A DNA stretch of 13,321 nt from an uncultured Riemerella sp. (GTDB lineage: Bacteria > Bacteroidota > Bacteroidia > Flavobacteriales > Weeksellaceae). Location of the stretch: positions 1 to 13,321 of the forward strand of contig CALHQK010000008.1 of the NCBI GenBank assembly GCA_938037185.1. The letters run 5' to 3'. A program made the position numbers and the translations under genes. The notes beneath the pieces are model-generated. The model was not told the DNA's origin, made no database searches, and saw only the letters and a program-made list of their open reading frames with translations. Of the stretch, positions 1 through 6,741 are shown one piece after another; the stretch's first letter is position 1; the number at the start of each line of letters is the position of its first letter.

Positions 1-1163
1 GCCTGTATCTGCTCGTAGTCCTTCATCCCAGCCTTATTGGTAAAGCAGTAAATCTCCAGCGGCATGCCCTGCGGGGTGATTTCCATCTGGCGCACCAGCA
101 GGATATCCTTTTGGGAAATGTGGGGATTATTTTGGAGATAATTGAGCGTATAAATCCTGAAAACACCTATGTTGGTGAGTTGTTTTCCATTGATTACACG
201 CTGTCCGTTAGGGATTTTTTCTCTTTCAGCTTTTATCTGTGCGTATCTTTTTTCCAGATAATCAGAAATAAGGTTGATGCTTTTCAGCTTTTCATAGAAC
301 TCATCATCTATAAACCTGAAAGATTTAATATTGAAATACACCGCCCGTTTGATGCGCCGGTAGTTCCCCTCATACATTATCTGGATATTCTTAATCTCTG
401 TGCTCAGCAGGTCATAAGTAGGGATGGTAGAGACGGTTTTATCAAAGTTTTGTATCTTGGTTGTCAGCAGGTTTATTTCTTGTATCGTCCCCTCTATATC
501 GTATTTTTTGATGCCTATCCAGTCTCCTACTTTCAGGCTTTTGGATATGGAAACATGCAATCCGGTAATGACGCCCAGTATCGTATCTCGGAAGATAAGG
601 AGAATAACCGCCGTAAATGCCCCGATGTATCCTAAAACCGTAGAAACCGTAACGCCCATAAGCATAGAAACCACCACCAAAAAGAGAATGGTATAGCCGA
701 GGAGTTTCGCGACATTGTATATCGCCCTGAAAGTAGTTACTCTATATTGGTCGTTTTTCAGGACAAAGTATTTCTCTACGGAACGCAGCAGTGTATCTAT
801 CAATTTTATGAAAACCACTGCCCCGAAAATGGAAACAATAGAGTCCAAAAGCTGGTAGCTCTTCGGGTGTCGCCAGAAAATATCCTTGATAAAAAGATGA
901 GCTAAAAACCACGGCACGAAATGTACCACAGCATTATGCACGCCTGCCTCTATCATGGCTTTTACGCGCAGGCTTTTGGAACGGTCTAAAACTATTTTCA
1001 GTAAAATACCCACCACCTTGCGGATGAGAAAGTCCATTCCGAAAAAAACTACCACCAGAAAGAGAAATTTAAGCGCAATTTGTGCAGAAAGCACCATCTG
1101 ATCGGGAAAATACTCCTTCGCAAAGAAGTGAATAGAGTCGCTGATGTCTTTTATAATATCCAT
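1..1163 (-). CDS. MscS-family mechanosensitive ion channel (YbdG-like), C-terminus cut by window edge
   Basis: Inner-membrane mechanosensitive channel that would release solutes when turgor rises. The reverse strand is open for 387 codons from the ATG at 1163 to the window edge, so only the extreme C-terminus is missing if it has the roughly 415 residues of E. coli YbdG. The N-terminal part holds several hydrophobic segments, for example FLFLVVVFFGMDFL near residue 35. The MscS core follows: the pore-helix region LGYIGAFTAVILLIFRD, then the beta domain with SLKVGDWIGI, EGTIQEINLLTTKI and the VSTIPTYDLL loop. Near the edge, LLVRQMEITPQGMPLEIYCF is a stretch typical of the YbdG/miniconductance branch. 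A good promoter lies just upstream (1182-1211), divergent from the next gene. Family assignment is secure; ion preference and gating threshold cannot be read from the sequence. Confidence 0.9.
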   Translation of the reverse strand, partial: MDIIKDISDSIHFFAKEYFPDQMVLSAQIALKFLFLVVVFFGMDFLIRKVVGILLKIVLDRSKSLRVKAMIEAGVHNAVVHFVPWFLAHLFIKDIFWRHPKSYQLLDSIVSIFGAVVFIKLIDTLLRSVEKYFVLKNDQYRVTTFRAIYNVAKLLGYTILFLVVVSMLMGVTVSTVLGYIGAFTAVILLIFRDTILGVITGLHVSISKSLKVGDWIGIKKYDIEGTIQEINLLTTKIQNFDKTVSTIPTYDLLSTEIKNIQIMYEGNYRRIKRAVYFNIKSFRFIDDEFYEKLKSINLISDYLEKRYAQIKAEREKIPNGQRVINGKQLTNIGVFRIYTLNYLQNNPHISQKDILLVRQMEITPQGMPLEIYCFTNKAGMKDYEQIQ

Positions 1164-1181
1164 TACGAAATAAATATCTGA

Positions 1182-1211
1182 CAAAAATAGATTTTTATCT
1201 CCACTTTACAA
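1182..1211 (-). promoter_or_regulatory. Promoter of the MscS-family channel gene
   Basis: On the minus strand a Bacteroidota -7 element TATTTTTG (1182-1189, matches TAnnTTTG) lies 19 bases downstream of a TTG at the -33 position (1209-1211). Transcription would start near 1177, about 13 bases before the ATG at 1163, a short leader like those of other genes here. This is a motif match only. Confidence 0.6.
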
Positions 1212-1234
1212 AAAGTATTTTTAAGGCATATGTT

Positions 1235-1266
1235 TTGCAAACTTCGGAGGAAAATTGTTATTTTTA
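1235..1266 (+). promoter_or_regulatory. Probable promoter of the small exported-protein gene
   Basis: A TTG at 1235-1237 is followed after 21 bases by TATTTTTA (1259-1266), which matches TAnnTTTG except for the last base. The predicted start near 1271 leaves a leader of about 24 bases before the ATG at 1295. If this is the promoter, a longer reading from the TTG at 1235 is not translated. It is divergent from the channel promoter at 1182-1211. Confidence 0.4.
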
Positions 1267-1294
1267 CTTCGTTTTATTTTTATATCCGCTTGTT

Positions 1295-1684
1295 ATGAAA
1301 AAATATTTTTGGGGCGTTTTATTCCTCTTTGTGCTGATGAAAAGCTGTTCCGCACAGCATTCTAAAACTCCTGATGAAAAAACTACACAGGAAAAAGTTA
1401 CTTTCATTGTTTTAAAATTAGGCGAAAACCAATTTTTGGAACAACAGCAGATGAACATTACTTTCGTTAAAGTAAAAAAAGAGGAAGAATACTCCGCCGA
1501 TATAGCCGTAGTAGAAGTGATGGGAGTCTACACCAGACCGAGACTGCTATATCTGGGTAAAACTCCTATTCCTGTGAAAAAATACGGATATCAGGCAGTT
1601 TTCAACGGATGGAAGATTTCTCTGGAAAAGTTCAGCAAAAAAGAAATTAAACTAAAAATAACTCCGGAAACTACCAGCAAATAG
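1295..1684 (+). CDS. Small exported protein or lipoprotein, unknown function
   Basis: 129 residues; I do not recognise the family. The N-terminus is a clear export signal: MKK, then a hydrophobic run, then LMKSCSAQ. Cys18 could be lipidated, but the residue before the last of the lipobox is Lys, which is poor; cleavage by signal peptidase I after CSA (before Gln21) is equally possible. The mature part is Lys/Glu-rich with alternating hydrophobic residues (VTFIVLKL, MNITFVKV, DIAVVEVMGVY, WKISLEKF), suggesting a small beta-sheet domain. The frame is open further upstream to a TTG at 1235, but the ATG at 1295 directly precedes the signal peptide and is the better start. It converges on ung and overlaps its 3' end by 14 bases. 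An envelope or periplasmic location is inferred. Confidence 0.75.
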   Translation: MKKYFWGVLFLFVLMKSCSAQHSKTPDEKTTQEKVTFIVLKLGENQFLEQQQMNITFVKVKKEEEYSADIAVVEVMGVYTRPRLLYLGKTPIPVKKYGYQAVFNGWKISLEKFSKKEIKLKITPETTSK

Positions 1685-2312
1685 GCGACTTGCCTTTGGA
1701 AACCAAAAAATCATTAATTTTAGAGAAAGGACGGCTCCCGAAAAACCCCCTATGCACAGAAAAAGGCGATGGATGGGCAGATTGAATTACGAAATGCTTT
1801 TTTTCATCAATCAGGTTTAGTTTTTTCTGTGCAAAAGCTCCCCACAGCACAAAGACTACATTTTCTTTCTTCTCGGAAACCTGCTGAATAATGAAATCTG
1901 TGAATTTGTCCCAGCCCAAATCTTTATGCGAGTTAGGCTGATGCGCCCTCACAGTAAGCGTAGCATTGAGCATTAGAACCCCCTGCACTGCCCAAGAGTC
2001 CAGCTCATTGGTAGTTTTGGATATTCCTAAATCTTCTTCCAATTCCTTAAAAATATTTTTAAGCGATGGCGGTGCCGTAACCTGGTCTGATACAGAGAAA
2101 CAAAGTCCATTCGCTTGGAAATCATTATGATAAGGGTCTTGCCCGATAATTACTACCTGAACACTATCAAAAGGGGTAAGTTCTAACGCCCTAAAAATCA
2201 TATTCTTCGGCGGAAAGCATTTCGTAACTGCGTATTCCTGTTTCACTTTCTCCCAAAGTGTGGTGAAATATTCGGAATTCTTTATCGGTGAGAGCACTTC
2301 AGTCCAAGTCAT
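1671..2312 (-). CDS. ung: Uracil-DNA glycosylase (family 1)
   Basis: Removes uracil from DNA (from cytosine deamination or dUTP incorporation), starting base-excision repair in the cytoplasm. It has 213 residues, slightly below the usual 220-230. The diagnostic motifs are all present: GQDPYH at 57-62 with the water-activating Asp59, GVLMLNATLTVR with uracil-binding Asn116, and HPSPFS at 180-185 with catalytic His180. The start MTWTEVLSP is typical of the family N-terminus. It begins 24 bases after the mutS2 stop on the same strand with no promoter motif between, so the two are probably co-transcribed. Its 3' end overlaps that of the convergent small exported-protein gene by 14 bases. All catalytic residues are intact. 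Confidence 0.97.
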   Translation of the reverse strand: MTWTEVLSPIKNSEYFTTLWEKVKQEYAVTKCFPPKNMIFRALELTPFDSVQVVIIGQDPYHNDFQANGLCFSVSDQVTAPPSLKNIFKELEEDLGISKTTNELDSWAVQGVLMLNATLTVRAHQPNSHKDLGWDKFTDFIIQQVSEKKENVVFVLWGAFAQKKLNLIDEKKHFVIQSAHPSPFSVHRGFFGSRPFSKINDFLVSKGKSPICW

Positions 2313-2336
2313 ATTGTTTGGTTTAATATTTATTAT

Positions 2337-4490
2337 TTACACTCTTTCCAGCTCATCTGCACTTATCTGCGTTGTAAAAAGTCCGTAGTTGAGTGTTACT
2401 TTATTGTTTTTGGTATCTATTTTTTCTATCGTGCCTATGCTGGTACTTCCTATGATACGCACCCGCTGGCCTATTTTGAGCCACAATGCCCGTTCCTTTC
2501 TATTCTGCTCTTGTATTTTTTCTTCTACTTTTGCAATATTCTGTATTACAGAGTCTTTTTTAAGCTCCTGAGAGACTTTTCGTCTGACGATTTTCAATTT
2601 TTCTGCCTCTGTTTTATCCGAATCCTGCTTACGATATTTCTCTTGTTCCAAGATTTTCACAAAATCTTTGACTACTTCTTTTCGGGATTTTCCCTTTGCA
2701 TAGCTGTCTATAAATGCCTGTATTTTAGTCCCAAACTGCAGTTTTCTGTGTTCATCTTCATACAGCTTTTGGAAGTTGTAGAGCTTCTGCTGGAGCTGCT
2801 CGTTTAGTTTTTGCAGATTTTCTTTTTTATTTTGTGTAAATTGTTGTTTTTCTACTAGTTGGGATTTTAATTTTTCTACCTCAAATTTTTCCTGCTGGAG
2901 CTTTACAATGGTTTTGTCTAAATCTACCACTTCCCTTTCTACTTTCTTTTTAGCAGCATTGATGATGAATCTCGGGATTTTATTTTTTTCTGCTACTTCA
3001 AAGGTAAAAGAACTTCCTGCCTGCCCGATTTCCAGCTTATACATTGGCTCCAGCGTTTCTTCATCAAAGAGCATTGCTGCATTTTGGGCGTGAGGGAGCT
3101 GTTCCACTACCAATTTAATATTGGTATAATGCGTGGTAATGATGGCAAAACTCTTTTTTTCGTAAAAATATTCCAGAAAAGCCTCTGCCAAAGCCCCTCC
3201 CAGCTCTGGGTCTGAGCCTGTCCCAAACTCATCTATCAACAGAAGGGTATTTTCATCTGCTTCCCGTACTATTTTGCTCATTTTTTTCAGGCGAGAAGAA
3301 TAGGTAGATAGGTGATTTTCAATAGATTGATTATCCCCAATATCCGTCATGAGTTTGTCAAAGAAAAACATTTCACTTTTAGGATGGACGGGCACCAAAA
3401 TTCCCGACTGAACCATCAATTGCAGCAGTCCAACGGTCTTAAGAGTGATGGATTTCCCTCCTGCATTAGGCCCTGATATACAGATTATTCTGTTCTGCTG
3501 CGTGAGTTCCAGCGTTTGGGGAAATATCTCCTTGTTTTCTACTTTATTTTGTATCCAAAGCAGAGGATGGAAGGCATTGATGAGTTTCAGAGACTTATGT
3601 TTGTTTATTTTAGGCAAAACCCCATTTATCTTTTGGGCAAACAAGGCCTTTGCTCTGGTAATATCAAGGCTGAAAATGTATTTTTGATAACTGAATAATT
3701 CCGGCTGAAATTCAGCGATTTCTGCTGTTAATTTTCTTAAAATCCTGTCTATTTCTTTCTTTTCTCTTTCCTCGCTTTCCCTCAGCTGATAGTAATGTTT
3801 TACCACGCTTTCTGGCTGAATATAAGTAATAGAACCCGTTTTAGAAATGCTGAGAACCCTGCCCGAAACCCGCTTTTTGAACACCGATTTTACAGCCAAA
3901 ACTCTTTGGTCATCTATGATGCTCTCGCGGATTTCATCCAAAAAATCATGCTGGGCATAGTGCGTAAGCGATTTATTAAAATTCTCCTGAATAGCGCGTT
4001 TCGCCGAAGAAATTTCTTCTCTTATTTCCTTTAATGATGGTGATGCCTCGTTTTTCACTTCTCCAAAACGATTGAAAACCGCCGAAATTTTATCAATGAT
4101 TTCTTTTCTGAATTCCAAATCTCTGACCTCCGCAGAAAGATGAGGAAAAATCTCCGCGAATTTTGGGAAGAAAGACTGCAGTTTTCCTACCTGCTCGGTT
4201 ATTCTTTTTATCTTAATGAAAGCTCCTGCCTCCAAGCGGAAATTTTCTATCAGCATGAGGCGGAGTTCTTCTTCTATGTCCTCGTATTCATCAAAAGGAA
4301 TAGCATTCTCACTTTCATAAGAACTGAGAAATTCGGATGTTTTTTTCAGAAGAGATACAGCCACATCTATTTGCTGAGGCTTGATTTCTAAAATTTCCGC
4401 TGCTATTTTAGGAGAATACGCATAGGGAGCAATCTCACTGAGCAGTTTTGGAAATTCTAATTCATCTAAATGGTCTTGGGTAATTTGCAC
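2337..4490 (-). CDS. mutS2: MutS2-family ATPase lacking the Smr nuclease domain
   Basis: 717 residues. The MutS2 family comprises DNA-binding ABC-type ATPases involved in suppressing recombination and, in some bacteria, rescuing collided ribosomes. Visible in order: N-terminal MutS2 segment (QDHLDELEFPKLLSEIAPYA), helical core, Walker A GPNAGGKS at 340-347, MutS signature DIGDNQSIENHLSTYSSRL at 383-401, Walker B LLLIDE at 416-421 followed by FGTGSDPELGG, and the switch His in ITTHY (454). A long Lys/Glu/Gln-rich coiled coil follows (about 515-665), then a KOW-like beta module (WLKIGQRVRIIGSTSIGTIEKI), and the protein ends. The C-terminal Smr endonuclease domain of canonical, roughly 780-residue MutS2 is absent. 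The start codon is GTG at 4490: the next Met is about 79 residues in and the sequence from 4490 matches the family N-terminus. ung follows after 24 bases. Confidence 0.93.
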   Translation of the reverse strand: MQITQDHLDELEFPKLLSEIAPYAYSPKIAAEILEIKPQQIDVAVSLLKKTSEFLSSYESENAIPFDEYEDIEEELRLMLIENFRLEAGAFIKIKRITEQVGKLQSFFPKFAEIFPHLSAEVRDLEFRKEIIDKISAVFNRFGEVKNEASPSLKEIREEISSAKRAIQENFNKSLTHYAQHDFLDEIRESIIDDQRVLAVKSVFKKRVSGRVLSISKTGSITYIQPESVVKHYYQLRESEEREKKEIDRILRKLTAEIAEFQPELFSYQKYIFSLDITRAKALFAQKINGVLPKINKHKSLKLINAFHPLLWIQNKVENKEIFPQTLELTQQNRIICISGPNAGGKSITLKTVGLLQLMVQSGILVPVHPKSEMFFFDKLMTDIGDNQSIENHLSTYSSRLKKMSKIVREADENTLLLIDEFGTGSDPELGGALAEAFLEYFYEKKSFAIITTHYTNIKLVVEQLPHAQNAAMLFDEETLEPMYKLEIGQAGSSFTFEVAEKNKIPRFIINAAKKKVEREVVDLDKTIVKLQQEKFEVEKLKSQLVEKQQFTQNKKENLQKLNEQLQQKLYNFQKLYEDEHRKLQFGTKIQAFIDSYAKGKSRKEVVKDFVKILEQEKYRKQDSDKTEAEKLKIVRRKVSQELKKDSVIQNIAKVEEKIQEQNRKERALWLKIGQRVRIIGSTSIGTIEKIDTKNNKVTLNYGLFTTQISADELERV

Positions 4491-4498
4491 CGTGCAAA
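4484..4498. promoter_or_regulatory. Perfect 15-bp palindrome over the mutS2 start, candidate operator
   Basis: TTTGCAC-C-GTGCAAA is a perfect inverted repeat with 7-bp arms and a single central base. It covers the TTTG half of the mutS2 -7 element, the predicted transcription start and the GTG start codon. A dimeric regulator bound here would block initiation. Part of one arm (TTTGCA) is also the usual promoter -7 sequence, so some of the symmetry could be coincidental. No regulator gene for it is apparent in the window. Confidence 0.4.
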
Positions 4499-4502
4499 GG
4501 TA
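4495..4502 (-). promoter_or_regulatory. -7 element of the mutS2-ung promoter
   Basis: TACCTTTG on the minus strand matches TAnnTTTG exactly. It ends 5 bases before the GTG start codon, so the transcript would begin at or next to the start codon and be leaderless. No clear TTG is seen at the -33 position. Confidence 0.5.
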
Positions 4503-4549
4503 ATGTTTTATTTAAAATTAAAAAATGTAGCTCTAATTCTAAAATAAAT

Positions 4550-4557
4550 TATATTTG
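4550..4557 (+). promoter_or_regulatory. -7 element of the TonB-dependent receptor promoter
   Basis: TATATTTG is an exact match to TAnnTTTG. It gives a predicted start near 4562 and a leader of about 15 bases before the ATG at 4578. It is divergent from the mutS2 promoter, with about 50 bases between the two -7 elements. No strong -33 TTG is present, and I see no riboswitch or Fur-like site in the short intergenic stretch. Confidence 0.55.
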
Positions 4558-4577
4558 CAGCTTGTAAATTAATTCTT

Positions 4578-6377
4578 ATGAAAAAACAGTTATTAAGCAT
4601 TTTATTATTAGTGAATATCATTCATTTTCAGGCGCAGGAAAAGGAAATTGATGTGATTCTTATTCAGGGGAAGTTCCTTAGTACTCCGTTTCAGAGAGTT
4701 TCAGAAAATATAGAAGTCATTACCAAAAAAGATATAGAAGCTTCTCCCGCTAGAAACATAGATGAACTCTTGCAGCAGTTTTCAGGATTGGATATCCAAA
4801 GACGGGGGCCTCATGGCGTACAGTCTGACATCTCGCTCAGGGGTGGGACATTCGGGCAGGTACTTATCTTACTAAACGGGATACAAATGAATGACTCCCA
4901 GACAGCCCACAACTCTCTGAATATACCCGTAGACCTCAGCTCTATAGAAAGAATAGAAGTCATCAAAGGTCCCGCAGCAAGAAGGTTCGGGCAGAACGCC
5001 TTTGCGGGGGCTATCAATATCATTACGAAAACTTCCTCCAAAGAAAAAGCAAGAATCTGGGCAGAAGGGGCAGATTTCTCCACTTATTCTCTTGGTCTGA
5101 ATGGCACTTTCGGGAGTGAAGGTTTCCAAAATCTATTCCAGACCAATGCCGCTGCATCTGGAGGATACCGCTACAATACAGACTACGAAATCAGAAATGT
5201 TTTCTACCAAGGGAAAATAGCTATCCCGAACGGAAATATAGGTGTACAGGCAGGATTTTTAGAAAAGAAATTCGGGGCGAATGGTTTCTACGGAAGCCCT
5301 ACTGCTGTAGAACAATACGAGGAAATACAAACTTCTGTGGTGAGTGCCAGCTATCACCAGAAGTTTAATAACTTAGGGCTTCATTCTGCTCTCTACTGGC
5401 GCAGGGGACAAGACATGTACCTCTGGAACCGAAAAAGACCGGAACTCTACCGAAATATGCACATAGGGAACAATGCAGGAGGAGAAATAAACCTGAGCTA
5501 CCTCTCCCCCATAGGGACTACCGGCGTGGGCGTGGAACTCCGAAGCGAAAACTTGGCTTCTAACAACCTGCGCAACCACCAGCGCTTCATCACGCAGGTG
5601 TTTTTGGAGCACAACTTCTCGTTTTTCTCCGATAGATTGAAGATTATCCCAGGTATCTCTTGGATTCGTTTCTCCAGCATGGGAGATTATTTCTACCCTG
5701 GGCTGGATGTAGGTTTTAGCTTTAACTATCAGCATAAAATCTATGCAAACATTGCCAAAGTCCATCGTACGCCTACTTATACCGACCTATATTATAAAAG
5801 CAGAACCGAAGAAGGAAACGAAAACTTGGTCTCCGAAAGAGCTTTGTCTATGGAGGCAGGATATTCCTTTAACACTCGGAATTTCAATGTTAAAGCAAGT
5901 GTCTTCCGCCGAAATACAGATAACATGATAGACTTCGTAAAGAACCTGCCCCATGAGAAGTGGAAAGCGGAGAACATCATTTCTGTGGATATCAAGGGGG
6001 CAGAACTCTCCGCAGAGAAGCACCTGCCTTCCATACAGACCACTTTCCAGGCGGCATACACCTACCTGCACAACAGCGGGAAGTATTCTGCCAAGTTTTC
6101 TAAATATACGGCAGAAAACCTGAAACATCAGTTCATAGCGAAGATGGAAAACAAGCTGTTCCAAAACATTTATAACCAAACCATCTACCGCTACCAAGAA
6201 CGCCAGACCACAGGAAAGAGCTATAACCTGATAGACGAAAAACTGAGCTACCGCCGAAAAAACAGCGAGGTGTATCTGCTCATCAGCAACCTTACGAATA
6301 CGCATTACACCGAAGCTTTCGGGGTGCCTATGCCAGGAAGATGGTTCCACATAGGTGCAAGCTTTACAATAGAATAA
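4578..6377 (+). CDS. TonB-dependent outer-membrane receptor (BtuB/siderophore-receptor type)
   Basis: 599 residues. An outer-membrane beta-barrel that imports a scarce ligand such as a ferric siderophore, vitamin or metal chelate, using energy passed on by TonB. The signal peptide is MKKQLLSILLLVNIIHFQAQ, with cleavage near residue 20. A TonB-box-like stretch follows (EIDVILIQG). The plug domain spans about 42-151, with ISLRGGTFGQVLILLNGIQ (85-103) and IERIEVIKGPAARRFGQNAF (123-142) before AGAINIIT. The remainder is a barrel with many aromatic-flanked strands, ending GASFTIE. It lacks the N-terminal carboxypeptidase-like domain of SusC proteins and has no SusD neighbour, so a polysaccharide role is unlikely. 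Its size resembles E. coli BtuB, but there is no cobalamin riboswitch or B12 gene nearby, so the substrate is left open. It has its own promoter. Confidence 0.93.
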   Translation: MKKQLLSILLLVNIIHFQAQEKEIDVILIQGKFLSTPFQRVSENIEVITKKDIEASPARNIDELLQQFSGLDIQRRGPHGVQSDISLRGGTFGQVLILLNGIQMNDSQTAHNSLNIPVDLSSIERIEVIKGPAARRFGQNAFAGAINIITKTSSKEKARIWAEGADFSTYSLGLNGTFGSEGFQNLFQTNAAASGGYRYNTDYEIRNVFYQGKIAIPNGNIGVQAGFLEKKFGANGFYGSPTAVEQYEEIQTSVVSASYHQKFNNLGLHSALYWRRGQDMYLWNRKRPELYRNMHIGNNAGGEINLSYLSPIGTTGVGVELRSENLASNNLRNHQRFITQVFLEHNFSFFSDRLKIIPGISWIRFSSMGDYFYPGLDVGFSFNYQHKIYANIAKVHRTPTYTDLYYKSRTEEGNENLVSERALSMEAGYSFNTRNFNVKASVFRRNTDNMIDFVKNLPHEKWKAENIISVDIKGAELSAEKHLPSIQTTFQAAYTYLHNSGKYSAKFSKYTAENLKHQFIAKMENKLFQNIYNQTIYRYQERQTTGKSYNLIDEKLSYRRKNSEVYLLISNLTNTHYTEAFGVPMPGRWFHIGASFTIE

Positions 6378-6389
6378 GGAATTTTTTTC

Positions 6390-6680
6390 CTACATCTTGG
6401 GGAGCGTTTCCTACATCTTGGGGAACGCTCCCTTCATATGAAGATACTCTTACTTCACTTGAAGATAGTCTTCTTCTTGATGAAGATACTCTACTTCACA
6501 TTAAGATTTGCTTACTTCATATGAAGATTTGCTTACTTCACATGAAGATTTACTTACTTCACATGAAGATTTACTTACTTCACATAGATTTTTATTTACT
6601 TCACTTGAAGACAGCCTTCTTCTTGATGAAGATGATCTACTTCACATGAAGATTGTCTTCTTCTTGATGAAGATTACCTT
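6390..6680. repeat. Tandem array of 14 palindromic 20-21 bp units
   Basis: The units abut directly, starting at 6390, 6411, 6432, 6453, 6473, 6494, 6515, 6536, 6557, 6578, 6599, 6619, 6640 and 6660. Eleven are 21 bp; those at 6453, 6599 and 6640 are 20 bp. The core consensus is the 12-bp near-palindrome CTTCACATGAAG followed by a 9-bp spacer, ATTTACTTA in the commonest form. CTTCATATGAAG (units at 6432 and 6515) is a perfect palindrome. Other versions are CTTCACTTGAAG and CTTCTTGATGAAG. The first two units are divergent (CTACATCTTGGGG...) and the unit at 6578 is degenerate. The 21-bp period is close to two helical turns, so successive palindromes would face the same side of the DNA. Function is unknown. 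Confidence 0.9.
6400..6432 (+). other. 12-bp stem-loop just after the receptor gene
   Basis: GGGAGCGTTTCC (6400-6411) pairs with GGGAACGCTCCC (6421-6432) over 12 bp with one T-G wobble, leaving a 9-base loop, TACATCTTG. It is made from the first two array units, starts 23 bases after the receptor stop and has no T-run after it, so it is not a classic terminator. It could protect or define the receptor mRNA 3' end. Confidence 0.5.
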
Positions 6681-6689
6681 TTTTACCTT

Positions 6690-6730
6690 TAAAAACAAAA
6701 AAATCCCCCTTGATGAAAAGGGGGACTATG
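6690..6730. terminator. Bidirectional rho-independent terminator
   Basis: TCCCCCTT (6704-6711) and AAGGGGGA (6718-6725) form an 8-bp stem around the loop GATGAA. Read on the minus strand, the stem is followed by a long T-run (6703 down to 6690), giving a strong terminator 17 bases after the DUF3108 stop. Read on the plus strand, a weaker T-run follows (6731-6736), so it may also stop transcripts coming from the receptor gene and the array. Confidence 0.85.
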
Positions 6731-6741
6731 TTTTTTATCTT

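Larger units (their letters stand above)
6378..6741. other. Gene-free stretch between two convergent genes
   Basis: This 364-base stretch separates the receptor stop from the DUF3108 stop. It holds the 14-unit tandem repeat (6390-6680), a hairpin at its left end (6400-6432) and a terminator (6704-6725). Two overlapping frames stay open through the repeats only because the common unit has no stop codon in those frames. They carry no export signal or recognisable domain, and one runs antisense into the DUF3108 gene, so I do not call them genes. Confidence 0.7.

Noticed and set aside
111..696. Plus-strand open frames of 174 and 90 codons at the left edge
   Set aside because: They lie antisense to the MscS-family channel, whose reverse-strand translation shows clear family motifs over the same bases.
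4484..4578. Cobalamin riboswitch or Fur box upstream of the TonB-dependent receptor
   Set aside because: The predicted leader is only about 15 bases, too short for a riboswitch, and I see no convincing Fur-like palindrome. The palindrome at 4484-4498 lies on the mutS2 side.
5373..6350. Minus-strand open frames of up to 187 codons inside the receptor gene
   Set aside because: They are shadows of the receptor coding sequence with no recognisable motif or start signal.
6390..6680. CRISPR array
   Set aside because: The units are contiguous 20-21 bp imperfect copies with only a 9-bp variable part, far shorter than CRISPR spacers, and there are no cas genes.
6390..6680. Iteron-type replication origin
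   Set aside because: The period fits iterons, but there is no rep gene, DnaA box cluster or plasmid context, and the flanks are chromosomal housekeeping genes. It is kept only as an analogy.
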